Below, in pieces: positions 34,004-42,335 of a stretch of DNA of 64,000 nt. The stretch is from Mycobacterium sp. 852002-51163_SCH5372311. GTDB lineage: Bacteria; Actinomycetota; Actinomycetes; Mycobacteriales; Mycobacteriaceae. Numbering within the stretch: position 1 is the stretch's first letter; each line of letters begins with the position of its first letter. Both the position numbers and the translations under genes were made by a program. Location of the stretch: positions 62,001 through 126,000 of the forward strand of contig NZ_LZIJ01000197.1 in the NCBI RefSeq assembly GCF_001667115.1. Reading direction: 5' to 3'. Under the pieces are notes generated by a model that had not been told where the DNA came from, ran no database searches, and saw only the letters and a program-made list of their open reading frames with translations.

Positions 34004-35032
34004 CTAAGCCCTGGCGAAGACGGTCTTGCCGGTCATCGCCGGCCACGCCGTCGGAGCGTCCTCCCACGCCACGACACGGTCGACGACCGGCGACAGATCC
34101 AATCCGCCGGCGAGCAACTCGAGCACTCGCGGAATGGCCGCACGCGCATTGACGCGACCGGTGACGAACCGCACCCCGCGGGTGTACATCGCGAGCAACG
34201 GCATCTCGACCGTGGGCTGGAAATACGCCCCCGTGTCGGTACACACCCCGTCTGGCCAGGTCGCGCGCAGTGTCACGGCAAGCACTGCCGGATCGGTGGA
34301 GGTGTGCACGGTGACCGGGTAACGGCCCCAGGACTTGTCGGGTTTGGCGACGTCGTGGGCCGCTGCGCCGAGCTTCTCGGCGGCGGCCAGTCGCTGCGGA
34401 TCGGTGTCTATGTAGTCCACGTGTGCTCCCAGAGCGGCCGCGAAGGCGGCCGCATACAGCCCGATCGACAATCGCCCGACTACCAGCACGCGGCGATCAA
34501 CCTCGTCAAGGCTGTCCAGCTCGCCGATGAAGGGACCGATCGTGCGCCAGCCGTCGGGGATGTTGTCCGACAAAGAGGCGATAGCCACCGGATCGAGGTT
34601 TTCTGCGACTGGGACCAACATGGCGTCGGCGTAAGGCACCAGCACCAGATCCGACAGGAAGCCACCGCCGTCCAGGCCGGAGATCGGGGCCATGCCGTAG
34701 GTCGACATCAACGGCAGTGAGCCACAGGAACCCGTCACGCCGCGGCGACAGGGATTGCACGTTCCGCAACTGATCTGGAACGGCACCACCACCCGGTCGC
34801 CGGCCCGGACACCGGTTACGTCGTCGCCGACCGCGACGACTTCGGCCAGGCCCTCGTGTCCGACCGCGTGTCCGGGCGGCACCGGCAGCCAGCCTTGAGA
34901 AACCCCGACGTCCAGATCACAACAAGCCACCACGATCGGCCTGACCAGCGCTTGCTGCGGTGCGGTGATCGTCGGCTCGGGCACCTCGCGCCAGTCATAT
35001 CGCCCGGCTTCTTCGAACGTCAGCTGCCTCAT
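34004..35032 (-). CDS. Zinc-type alcohol dehydrogenase (MDR family)
   Basis: The 342-residue product is a medium-chain dehydrogenase: PPGHAVGHEGLAEVVAVGDDV (catalytic-zinc GHE motif), GDRVVVPFQISCGTCNPCRRGVTGSC (four structural-zinc cysteines) and a Rossmann segment VLVVGRLSIGLYAAAFAAALGA, where the canonical GxGxxG is changed to GRLSIG. An early CCDLDVGV block replaces the usual catalytic C-x-T/S-D. Substrate unknown. ATG 35032 is taken because the family core starts there and the frame beyond runs into the divergent tetR. It shares a 40-bp intergenic region with tetR that holds a palindromic operator. No counterpart at this place in M. tuberculosis that I recall. Confidence 0.85.
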   Translation of the reverse strand: MRQLTFEEAGRYDWREVPEPTITAPQQALVRPIVVACCDLDVGVSQGWLPVPPGHAVGHEGLAEVVAVGDDVTGVRAGDRVVVPFQISCGTCNPCRRGVTGSCGSLPLMSTYGMAPISGLDGGGFLSDLVLVPYADAMLVPVAENLDPVAIASLSDNIPDGWRTIGPFIGELDSLDEVDRRVLVVGRLSIGLYAAAFAAALGAHVDYIDTDPQRLAAAEKLGAAAHDVAKPDKSWGRYPVTVHTSTDPAVLAVTLRATWPDGVCTDTGAYFQPTVEMPLLAMYTRGVRFVTGRVNARAAIPRVLELLAGGLDLSPVVDRVVAWEDAPTAWPAMTGKTVFARA

Positions 35033-35041
35033 CTCAGCATT

Positions 35042-35059
35042 CTTGAGTAATTGCTCAAG
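35042..35059. promoter_or_regulatory. TetR-type palindromic operator
   Basis: CTTGAG-N6-CTCAAG, a perfect 6-bp dyad with an AATT centre, lies between the divergent dehydrogenase and tetR starts. Its right arm touches the inferred tetR -10 (TATTGT, 35060-35065), which fits autorepression and control of the dehydrogenase by the adjacent regulator. Confidence 0.65.
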
Positions 35060-35065
35060 TATTGT
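35060..35065 (+). promoter_or_regulatory. Putative -10 element of tetR
   Basis: TATTGT fits TANNNT and ends 7 nt before the ATG at 35073; no ribosome site is present, so the message is probably leaderless. Confidence 0.5.
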
Positions 35066-35072
35066 CAAGACT

Positions 35073-35639
35073 ATGCCGAGACGAGATCGCAGCCGCGCCG
35101 CACTCCTCGAGAACGCCGCCACTCTGTTCCGGCGGCAGGGCTACGCGGCAACCGGGCTCAACCAGATCCTCGAGCAGGCCGGCGTCAAGCCCGGCTCGCT
35201 GTATCACCACTTCCCGCAGGGCAAGCAGCAGCTGGCTGCCGCGGTTGTCGACACTGCCGGCGCAGCCATCGAGCAAGTACTGCGCAGGCTTCTTGCCACC
35301 GATCGACCGGTGGCCGACATCGTCGATCGCTGGATCGATCTGATGGCGGCCGGGCTCGCCGGTGACCAGCGGGACGGCTGTCCCGTCGAACCGATCGCCA
35401 CCGAGTCGGTGCACGCGAGTCAACAGGTACGCACAGCCTCCGCGCGCGTCTTCCAGGGCTGGTGTGCGGCGATCGCCGATCGGCTGCGGTCCGAGGGCTG
35501 GTCGCCGAAGGAGGCGGAAAGCGTTGCGCTGGCGGTGATCTCGCTGATCGAGGGAGCGTTGATCCTGTCCCGGGTGGCAGGTGACACGGCCGCGCTCGAC
35601 GCCGCCAAGCCCGCGGCCCGCACACTGCTGCGGGGCTAA
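35073..35639 (+). CDS. TetR/AcrR family transcriptional regulator
   Basis: The 188-residue product has the TetR helix-turn-helix at its N-terminus (RAALLENAATLFRRQGYAATGLNQILEQAGVKPGSLYHHFPQGKQQL) and a C-terminal ligand domain of the TetR_C_11/LmrA-YxaF type (GCPVEPIATES, GWCAAIADRLRSEGWSPKEAE). It is divergent from the alcohol dehydrogenase gene, with a palindrome between, so it probably represses that gene and itself; the ligand is unknown. ATG 35073 is chosen for the leaderless -10 upstream and the family start. Its stop overlaps the nadC stop by 3-4 nt, tail to tail. Confidence 0.92.
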   Translation: MPRRDRSRAALLENAATLFRRQGYAATGLNQILEQAGVKPGSLYHHFPQGKQQLAAAVVDTAGAAIEQVLRRLLATDRPVADIVDRWIDLMAAGLAGDQRDGCPVEPIATESVHASQQVRTASARVFQGWCAAIADRLRSEGWSPKEAESVALAVISLIEGALILSRVAGDTAALDAAKPAARTLLRG

Positions 35640-36496
35640 GGCATGTCGAGGCCGATATCGAGGGCGCGCACCGAGTGCGTCAGCGCCCCCACCGCCAAAT
35701 AGTCCACACCGGTGGCGGCGTAGGTGGCGGCTGTCTCCAGGCTCAAGCCGCCCGACGACTCGAGCAAAACGGTAGGCGCGCGAGCGTCCCGTCGCTGCAC
35801 GGCGATCTGCGTCTGCCACACCGGGAAATTGTCCAGCAAGACCAGCTCCGGCTTTTCGGCCAGCACGTCGTCGAGCTGCTCGAGCGAGTCGACTTCCACC
35901 TCACAGGGCAGATCAGGCGCGGCGTCGCGCACGGCCCGCAGCGCTGCGACGACCGAGCCCGCGGCTGCCACATGATTGTCCTTGATCAGAGCGGCGTCGC
36001 CCAGGGCCAGCCGGTGGTTGACGCCCCCGCCCACCCGCACCGCGTATTTCTGCAGGACACGCAGCCCCGGCAAAGTCTTGCGGGTGTCCCGGATCTTGGC
36101 CTTGGTGCCCTCGACCGCGTCGACCCAGGCCGCCGTGACGGTCGCGATCCCTGACAAGTGGCAGACCAGGTTCAGCATGGTCCGCTCGGCGGTCAACAGG
36201 CCCTGAGTCTGCGCCTGCACCGTCAACAGCGGCTCGCCCGGCTGCAACCGGGTGCCGTCGGCGACGCGATGCAGCACCTGGTAACCGTTGACCCCGATCA
36301 CCTCGTCGAGCACCAGCAAGGCGGCGTCGACTCCGGCGATCACACCAGCCTCCCGGGGCACCATCGACGCCGTCGCCACCGCGCCGGACGGCACCGTCGC
36401 CGTGGTGGTGACATCGGGCCCGTAGCGCAGGTCTTCTTCCAGACCGCGCCGAATGGTGTCTCGAGCGGCCGACAGTTCGCAGTCGGACAGCGTCAT
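35636..36496 (-). CDS. nadC: Quinolinate phosphoribosyltransferase
   Basis: NadC makes nicotinate mononucleotide from quinolinate and PRPP, feeding NAD synthesis. The 286-residue product has AERTMLNLVCHLSGIAT, the DTRKTLPGLRVLQKYAVRVGGGVNHR active-site segment, LIKDNH, EVEVDSLEQ and LESSGGLSLET. ATG 36496 shares one base with the nadB stop (TGATG); the longer frame runs inside nadB. Last gene of nadA-nadB-nadC. Confidence 0.97.
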   Translation of the reverse strand: MTLSDCELSAARDTIRRGLEEDLRYGPDVTTTATVPSGAVATASMVPREAGVIAGVDAALLVLDEVIGVNGYQVLHRVADGTRLQPGEPLLTVQAQTQGLLTAERTMLNLVCHLSGIATVTAAWVDAVEGTKAKIRDTRKTLPGLRVLQKYAVRVGGGVNHRLALGDAALIKDNHVAAAGSVVAALRAVRDAAPDLPCEVEVDSLEQLDDVLAEKPELVLLDNFPVWQTQIAVQRRDARAPTVLLESSGGLSLETAATYAATGVDYLAVGALTHSVRALDIGLDMP

Positions 36497-38076
36497 CAGC
36501 CCACCGCCGCCAGCGCCTCGGCGCACACCGCATCGTCGGCCAGCCGGATCACCAGACTGCGGGCCTGGTCCGGGTCTGCCGAGTCGTAGTCGGCGCGGTG
36601 GTGACAACCCCGGCTTTCGGCGCGCGCCAGCGCCGCGGCGGCCACCGCCCGGGCAGTCAGCGTCAATGCCACGTCCTCGAAGTCACGACGGTTTGCCAGG
36701 TTCCGGGGCTGCGCCGCCGACAACCTGCTGGCCAGCCTTTGCAAGCCGGCGGCGTTGCGCACCACCGAGGCGTCCCGGCTCATGGCGCGTTGCAGATCCG
36801 CGCGCGCCAGCGCCGTGTAATGGATTTGCTGCGGCGGGGTCGCGAGCGAACCGCCGGCCGCCGCGGCATGTGCAGCAGCGGCCTTGCCGGCGCGGCCACC
36901 GACCACTAGGCCCTCGAGCAAGCTGTTGGACGCCAACCGGTTCGCACCGTGCATCCCGGTGCGGGCCACCTCGCCGGCGGCGAACAGCCCGGGCAGCTCG
37001 GTCTGTCCATACACATCGGCAACCACACCGCCACAGCTGTAGTGCGCTCCCGGAACGACCGGGATCGGTTGCCGCACGGGGTCGATGCCGGCCGATCGAC
37101 ACACCGCGGTGACGGTCGGGAACCGCGACTCGAAGCCGGCGATGCCTCGCGCGTCGAGGTAGGCACACGGATCGCCGGTGGCCCGCAGGCGCGCGTCGAT
37201 GGCACCCGCGACGACGTCGCGCGGCGCCAGGTCACCCATCGGATGGACACCGGCCATGATCGAATTGCCTTGCCGGTCAATCAGAGTCGCGCCTTCGCCG
37301 CGGATGGCTTCGGTGACCAGTGGGCGCCGGCCGCCGGTGTGGTCGTGGTAAAGCATCGTCGGGTGGAACTGGATGAACTCGAGATCGCTGACCGCAACGC
37401 CGGCCCACAACCCCAGCGCGATGCCGTCGCCGGTGGAACCGTCGGGATTGGTGGTCGCGCTGTAGAGGTGCCCGAGTCCGCCGCTGGCCAGGATGACCGA
37501 TGGCGCACTGATGATGCCGCAGCCGTAGGGGTTGAGCACTGATACGCCGGTAACCATGCCGCCGTCGTGCAGCACCCGCAGCCCGACATGGCTGGTGCGA
37601 ACATCCAGGGCGCGCGCGGCCTCATCGAGCGCCCGCTGGACTTCGGCGCCGGTGGCGTCACCGCCGGCATGCACGATACGGCGCCGAGAGTGGCCGCCTT
37701 CGCGGGTGAGCGCCCACCGGCCCGGTGCCGATTCATCGAATCGCGCTCCGTCGCGCACTAATTCGGATACCGCGCGATAACCGTCGGCCACGATGGAATA
37801 CACCGCGTCGGGATCGCACATGCCCGCGCCGGCGGCAATCGTGTCGGCGACGTGGGCATGTATCGAATCTTCGTTGTCGGGGTTGTCGGGCAACACCACC
37901 GCGATGCCGCCCTGCGCGTAGTGCGTCGCGGTCACCCCGCGCACCTGGTCGGCCTTGCTCAGGACGACGACCCTGCGGCCGGCGCGGTGCGCCGCCAGCG
38001 CGGCGGCCAAACCGGCCACCCCGGTGCCGATGACGACGACGTCCGCCGTGTCCCGCCAGGCGGGCCCGGGCGTCAT
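36496..38076 (-). CDS. nadB: L-aspartate oxidase
   Basis: NadB oxidises aspartate to iminoaspartate with FAD, first step of de novo NAD synthesis. The 526-residue product has the FAD-binding VVVIGTGVAGLAAALAAHRAG, THYAQGGIA, EGGHSRRRIVHAGGDATG, EFIQFHPTML, HYSCGGV and FAAGEVARTGMHGANRLASNSLLEGLVVG, all typical of the succinate dehydrogenase/aspartate oxidase family. ATG 38076 overlaps the nadA stop by 4 nt (ATGA); the upstream open frame lies wholly in nadA. Confidence 0.97.
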   Translation of the reverse strand: MTPGPAWRDTADVVVIGTGVAGLAAALAAHRAGRRVVVLSKADQVRGVTATHYAQGGIAVVLPDNPDNEDSIHAHVADTIAAGAGMCDPDAVYSIVADGYRAVSELVRDGARFDESAPGRWALTREGGHSRRRIVHAGGDATGAEVQRALDEAARALDVRTSHVGLRVLHDGGMVTGVSVLNPYGCGIISAPSVILASGGLGHLYSATTNPDGSTGDGIALGLWAGVAVSDLEFIQFHPTMLYHDHTGGRRPLVTEAIRGEGATLIDRQGNSIMAGVHPMGDLAPRDVVAGAIDARLRATGDPCAYLDARGIAGFESRFPTVTAVCRSAGIDPVRQPIPVVPGAHYSCGGVVADVYGQTELPGLFAAGEVARTGMHGANRLASNSLLEGLVVGGRAGKAAAAHAAAAGGSLATPPQQIHYTALARADLQRAMSRDASVVRNAAGLQRLASRLSAAQPRNLANRRDFEDVALTLTARAVAAAALARAESRGCHHRADYDSADPDQARSLVIRLADDAVCAEALAAVG

Positions 38077-39131
38077 TCGCCGCCCCCCGGCTGCCCGATT
38101 TCGATCATGCGCTGCACACTGCGGCGGGCCGCCGCGGCGGTTTGCGGGTCGACATGAACCTCGTCGGCACCCTCGACCAGGCAGCGCAGCAGGGCCGCCG
38201 GGGTGATCATTTTCATGTACTTGCACGAAGCACGGTCGTTGACGGCTCGGAAGTCGACCTGCGGCGCCGCGCGGCGCAGCTGGTGCAGCATGCCGACCTC
38301 GGTGGCGACCAGCACCTTGCGGGCGTGGGTCTGGTGCGCAGCGTCGAGCATGCCGCCGGTAGACAGGATCTTCACCCGGCCGGCGGGAAACGCGCCCTCA
38401 CCTGCCAGGTATAAAGCCGAAGTGGCACAACCACATTCGGGGTGCACATACAGTTCGGCGTCCGGATTCGAGCGAGCCTGCTCGGCGAGCTCGTCGCCGT
38501 TGATCCCGGCATGCACGTGGCATTCGCCCGCCCATACCTGCATGTTCTTGCGGCCGGTCACCCGGCGTACGTGCGCGCCCAGGAACTGGTCCGGGCAGAA
38601 CAGCACCTCGCGGTCGGGATCGATGGAGGCCACCACGTCCACCGCATTCGAAGAGGTGCAGCAGATGTCGGTGAGTGCCTTCACCGCCGCCGTGGTGTTG
38701 ACGTAGGAGACGACGACCGCGTCGGGGTACTCGTCCTTCCAGGCACGCAGCTCGTCGGGGCTGATCGAATCGGCCAGCGAGCAGCCGGCGCGCTGATCGG
38801 GAATCAGGACGGTCTTGTCGGGGCTGAGGATTTTGGCCGTTTCGGCCATGAAGTGCACGCCGCAGAAGACGATGGTGTCCTCCGCGGCCTCGGCGGCGAT
38901 TCGCGAGAGCGCCAGCGAATCCCCCACGTGGTCCGCGACATCCTGGATCGCGGGAAGTTGGTAATTGTGGGCCAGCACGGTGGCATTGCGCGCCTCGGCC
39001 AATCGGCGGATCTCCGCGGCCCACTGCGCGTCACCGTCGACGCCGGCATAGCCGGTTGGGGAGTCGCTGATGCCGGCCAGCAGGTCACTCACGTCGCAAT
39101 CAAGCGGCTCCGTGGGATCCAGGACCGTCAT
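38073..39131 (-). CDS. nadA: Quinolinate synthase
   Basis: NadA condenses iminoaspartate with dihydroxyacetone phosphate to quinolinate using a [4Fe-4S] cluster. The 352-residue product has VLAHNYQLPAIQDVADHVGDSLALS and the cluster cysteines in FCGVHFM, HPECGC and ASCKYMKMI, with STGGM. ATG 39131 has AAAGGAG 7 nt upstream. It is divergent from nrtR, whose palindromic operator lies 26-48 bp upstream of this start, so repression by that regulator is expected. Confidence 0.97.
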   Translation of the reverse strand: MTVLDPTEPLDCDVSDLLAGISDSPTGYAGVDGDAQWAAEIRRLAEARNATVLAHNYQLPAIQDVADHVGDSLALSRIAAEAAEDTIVFCGVHFMAETAKILSPDKTVLIPDQRAGCSLADSISPDELRAWKDEYPDAVVVSYVNTTAAVKALTDICCTSSNAVDVVASIDPDREVLFCPDQFLGAHVRRVTGRKNMQVWAGECHVHAGINGDELAEQARSNPDAELYVHPECGCATSALYLAGEGAFPAGRVKILSTGGMLDAAHQTHARKVLVATEVGMLHQLRRAAPQVDFRAVNDRASCKYMKMITPAALLRCLVEGADEVHVDPQTAAAARRSVQRMIEIGQPGGGE

Positions 39132-39156
39132 TGGTCCGCTCCTTTCGCGCCAGGAG

Positions 39157-39179
39157 GTTTTCGACTTATAATCGAAAAC
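39157..39179. promoter_or_regulatory. NrtR operator overlapping the nrtR -10
   Basis: GTTTTCGA-N7-TCGAAAAC is a perfect 8-bp inverted repeat between nadA and nrtR. The 7-nt centre plus the first T of the right arm contain TATAAT (39167-39172), a perfect -10 that ends 7 nt before the nrtR ATG. Binding here would block nrtR itself and the nadABC promoter. NrtR regulation of nad genes in mycobacteria is established; this site is assigned by position and symmetry. Confidence 0.8.
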
Positions 39180-39902
39180 ATGCCCAATAGTAGCACCTCG
39201 CATGAAGTGCTCGCGGTCGTGTTCCAGGTTCGCCAAGTCCCCGGGGCCTCGGGCGCCGACAAGCCGCAGCTGAACGTGTTGTTATGGCAACGCGCCCAGG
39301 ATCCGCAACGCGGCGCTTGGTCGCTGCCCGGCGGGCGGCTGCGCAACGACGAGGACATGACCACTTCTGTTCGCCGCCAGCTGGCCGAGAAGGTGGACCT
39401 GCGAGAAGTGGCCCATCTCGAACAGCTCGCGGTGTTCTCGGACCCGAAACGGGTGCCCGGCACCCGGATGATCGCGTCGACCTTCCTGGGCCTGGTGCCC
39501 TCCCCCGCCACGCCGGAACTGCCGCCGGACACTCGATGGCACCCGGTCAGCTCGCTGCCACCCATGGCGTTCGATCACGGCCCGATGGTCACCCACGCCC
39601 GAGCCAGACTGGTCGCCAAGATGTCCTATACCAACATCGGATTCGCGTTGGCGCCAAGAGAATTCGCGCTGTCGACGCTACGCGACATCTACGGCGCCGC
39701 TCTCGACTATCAGGTCGACGCGACCAATCTGCAACGAGTACTGGGGCGCCGCGGGGTCATTACCGCGACCGGCACAGTGGCCGCATCCGGCCGCAGCGGA
39801 GGACGTCCGGCCGCCCTGTACCAGTTCACCGATTCCCAGCTGCGCGTCACCGACGAGTTTGCCGCGCTTCGACCTCCCGGGCTCCCCGGGCTTTCCGGTT
39901 AA
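39180..39902 (+). CDS. nrtR: Nudix-related transcriptional regulator of NAD synthesis
   Basis: NrtR proteins join a Nudix-like domain, which senses ADP-ribose or related nucleotides, to a C-terminal winged-helix DNA-binding domain. Here residues ~1-140 are Nudix-like (GAWSLPGGRLRNDEDMTTSVRRQLAEKV, a degenerate Nudix box lacking the usual REXXEE acidic set) and ~150-240 are the winged helix (RDIYGAALDYQVDATNLQRVLGRRGVI...GGRPAALYQF). The ATG is leaderless behind TATAAT and overlaps the operator side. Divergent from nadABC; matches Rv1593c in size and position. Confidence 0.9.
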   Translation: MPNSSTSHEVLAVVFQVRQVPGASGADKPQLNVLLWQRAQDPQRGAWSLPGGRLRNDEDMTTSVRRQLAEKVDLREVAHLEQLAVFSDPKRVPGTRMIASTFLGLVPSPATPELPPDTRWHPVSSLPPMAFDHGPMVTHARARLVAKMSYTNIGFALAPREFALSTLRDIYGAALDYQVDATNLQRVLGRRGVITATGTVAASGRSGGRPAALYQFTDSQLRVTDEFAALRPPGLPGLSG

Positions 39903-39997
39903 CAGTTGCCGCGCTCCAGCGCGCCGCGCTGCCGTACGGTGCTGTGACGGGCCACACGGCGATTCGCGCACCGAAGTTTGCATTCGCACCGGTACAT

Positions 39998-40017
39998 TTA
40001 GTAAGAAATTAGTAAGA
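39998..40017 (+). repeat. 11-bp-spaced direct repeats upstream of the lipase gene
   Basis: TTAGTAAGA occurs at 39998-40006 and again at 40009-40017, one helical turn apart, 45-65 bp upstream of the lipase-like gene. The A/T-rich motif stands out in a GC-rich setting and could be an activator/repressor site; no regulator is assigned. Confidence 0.45.
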
Positions 40018-40061
40018 GACGGGCGCCGAGGACCTGCGGCTGGCCCACGAAGGGAGCCTCA

Positions 40062-41402
40062 ATGGTCGAGCTCGGCAACCTGGCAAGAGCGACCGGCGCG
40101 GAATGGATCGGCCGCCCCCAACACGAAGAGTTGCAGCGCAAAGTACGGCCGCTACTCCCCTCCGACGATCCGTTTTACCTGCCGCCGCCGGGATTCCAGC
40201 ACGCCGAACCCGGGACCGTGCTGCGTTCACGCGACGTAGAACTGGCCTTTCTGGGCCTGATCCCGCAGCGTGTGACCGCCACGCAGCTGCTGTACCGAAC
40301 GATGGACCTGAACGGCCGGCCGGAGGCCACGGTGACCACGGTGATCGTGCCCGCTCAGCGTGCTCCCGGCGAGATCTACCCGCTGCTGTCCTATCAGTGC
40401 GCGATCGACGCGGTGTCGTCACGCTGCTTTCCGTCCTACGCGCTGCGCCGCAGGGCCAAGGCGCTCGGCTCGATAAGCCAGTTGGAGCTCTTGCTGATCA
40501 CCGCCGCTGTCGCCGAAGGATGGGCGGTTTCGGTTCCCGACCACGAGGGCGTGCACGGCATGTGGGGCGTGCCGTACGAACCGGGCTATCGGGTGCTGGA
40601 CGGTATCCGTGCCACGCTGAGTTCCGAACGCACCGCGCTGTCCCCGGCGGCGCCGGTCGCGCTGTGGGGGTACTCCGGCGGAGGTCTGGCCAGCGCATGG
40701 GCCGCCGAAGTATGCGGGGAGTACGCCCCGGATCTGGACGTCGTCGGCGCGGTGCTGGGATCGCCGGTCGGCGACCTGGGCCACACCTTCCGCCGGCTAA
40801 ACGGCACCTTCCTGTCCGGTTTGCCCGCGCTGGTGGTCTCGGCACTGCAACACGCCTATCCCGACCTGGACCGGGTGATCAAAGAGCACACCAACGACGA
40901 GGGTCGCGAGCTGCTCGAACGGTTGAAGAAGATGACAACGGCGGAAGCGGTCATCCGGATGGCGGGCAAGAACATGGGCGACTTCCTCGACGAGCCGCTG
41001 GAAGACACCCTGGCCAGACCGGAGATTTCGCACGTCTTCGAGGCCATCAAGCTGGGCAGCGCAGTGCCCACACCGCCGGTGTTGATCGTGCAGGCCGTGC
41101 ATGACTACCTCATCGACGTGGACGACATCGACGCGCTGGCCGACGCCTACTCGGCCGGCGGCGCGGACGTCACCTACCACCGCGACGCGTTCAACGAGCA
41201 CATGATGCTGCACCCGCTGTCTGCGCCAATGGCACTGCGCTGGCTCACCGACCGGTTTGCACGCAGACCGCTGACCGACCACCTCATCAGGACCACCTGG
41301 CCCACGGCGTTCAACCCGATGACCTACGCCGGAATGGCCCGGCTGGCCGCAATCGCGGCCAAGGTCATCACCGGCCGGAAGGTGCCGCGCCGTCCGCTAT
41401 GA
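40062..41402 (+). CDS. Secretory-lipase family alpha/beta-hydrolase
   Basis: The 446-residue product belongs to the LIP secretory lipase family (Rv1592c is the same length). It has the nucleophile elbow ALWGYSGGGLASAW, the earlier YPLLSYQCAIDAVSSRC region and a late QAVHDYLIDVDDIDALADAY...FNEHMM segment supplying candidate Asp and His. No clear signal peptide is seen at the N-terminus (MVELGNLARATG...), so despite the family name export is not supported. AAGGGAG lies 8 nt before the ATG. It stands alone, convergent with the DUF2567-like gene. Confidence 0.9.
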   Translation: MVELGNLARATGAEWIGRPQHEELQRKVRPLLPSDDPFYLPPPGFQHAEPGTVLRSRDVELAFLGLIPQRVTATQLLYRTMDLNGRPEATVTTVIVPAQRAPGEIYPLLSYQCAIDAVSSRCFPSYALRRRAKALGSISQLELLLITAAVAEGWAVSVPDHEGVHGMWGVPYEPGYRVLDGIRATLSSERTALSPAAPVALWGYSGGGLASAWAAEVCGEYAPDLDVVGAVLGSPVGDLGHTFRRLNGTFLSGLPALVVSALQHAYPDLDRVIKEHTNDEGRELLERLKKMTTAEAVIRMAGKNMGDFLDEPLEDTLARPEISHVFEAIKLGSAVPTPPVLIVQAVHDYLIDVDDIDALADAYSAGGADVTYHRDAFNEHMMLHPLSAPMALRWLTDRFARRPLTDHLIRTTWPTAFNPMTYAGMARLAAIAAKVITGRKVPRRPL

Positions 41403-42077
41403 GACGGCCCCCTCCGGCGCTTCCGGCTGCATAGGCGCCACCACTGTTGCCATGGCCGGCGGCTGGTCGGCCACCGGTAGTCCCCCGAGGTCGTCGCGGG
41501 CGCTTGCGGCTGCGAACACCGCGTAGACCAGGCAAGCGGTGGCCGCCGGCCACAGTAGGGTGGTCGCCACCTGCAGCGGCTTTTGCGCGTAGAACACCGG
41601 CGGCGCCTCGATGACGTAAGCGATCCGGTGCTCGCCGCTGAGCGGGACAGCGTCGAAATTCAAATCGCCGTAGCGCAGCCGAATCAGCACCGCCCCTACC
41701 GCTGCCGCCACGGCCACCGCCGTCACCAGGCCGATCAGCAGCCCGAGCACCATGAAGGGCCCCCGTTGCTCGCGCCACTGCCACAGCAGCACCGGTGCCA
41801 CCACCGCAACCACGGTGAACAGACCGATCAGCAGAGTGGGCGCCACGAAGAAGTGCTGGGATTCGGTGCCCAAGTAGTCGTGCACCCGCTCACCGCTGCG
41901 AGTGATCGCAACCACCGCATGGATCGGCGGGGCGATCCAGGCCCACAGCCCTCCGATCAACAGCCCGGTCGCCGCCAGGGCCAACGCCACGATCGTGGCC
42001 GCACGGACCGGCGACGTCCGCGGGCCGCCGGCAGGCATGTCCGGCTCGGCGGGCATGTGAGCGGGATAATCCGTCAC
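41397..42077 (-). CDS. DUF2567-type membrane protein of the bioB cluster
   Basis: The 226-residue product has four hydrophobic helices (around AATIVALALAATGLLIGGLWAWI, FVAPTLLIGLFTVVAVVAPVLLW, GPFMVLGLLIGLVTAVAVAAAVGAVLI and TTLLWPAATACLVYAVFAA), an extracytoplasmic loop between helices three and four, and a Pro-rich C-terminus. It matches Rv1591; function unknown. GTG 42077 overlaps the stop of the upstream bsaP gene by 4 nt, and the longer open frame lies inside that gene. Its 3' end overlaps the lipase gene end by 6 nt. Confidence 0.85.
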   Translation of the reverse strand: MTDYPAHMPAEPDMPAGGPRTSPVRAATIVALALAATGLLIGGLWAWIAPPIHAVVAITRSGERVHDYLGTESQHFFVAPTLLIGLFTVVAVVAPVLLWQWREQRGPFMVLGLLIGLVTAVAVAAAVGAVLIRLRYGDLNFDAVPLSGEHRIAYVIEAPPVFYAQKPLQVATTLLWPAATACLVYAVFAAASARDDLGGLPVADQPPAMATVVAPMQPEAPEGAVS

Positions 42078-42310
42078 CGCTGCGCCTCGGCGTCGGCGGA
42101 GTCGACCTGTCCGTGCCGCGAGCACTGCGCCCGCCAGCCGTCGGGGCGGACCTGCACGATCATCCGGCGTCCGCATTGCGCGCAGAACCGGGGCGGCTCG
42201 AGGCCCAACTGAGCCGCAGTAGGGCTAGGCGTGCCCGCCAATTCGCCGGTGTAGACGTTGTAGACACCGGCGCTGACCGGAGCGCCCAGTGCACCCGCTT
42301 CTGCAGCCAC
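42074..42310 (-). CDS. bsaP: Biotin synthase auxiliary protein
   Basis: This 78-residue protein has paired cysteines, CAQCGRRM and QCSRHG, in its C-terminal half and corresponds to Rv1590, next to bioB. Recent work on mycobacteria describes such a small partner as needed for BioB to convert dethiobiotin to biotin, plausibly by helping to restore its iron-sulfur cluster; I rely on memory for that. Start is GTG 42310 with only a weak GGGA site. It is 25 nt downstream of bioB and overlaps the next gene by 4 nt. Confidence 0.82.
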   Translation of the reverse strand: MAAEAGALGAPVSAGVYNVYTGELAGTPSPTAAQLGLEPPRFCAQCGRRMIVQVRPDGWRAQCSRHGQVDSADAEAQR

Positions 42311-42335
42311 GGTTCCCAGTCTCTAACAAGCTGGC

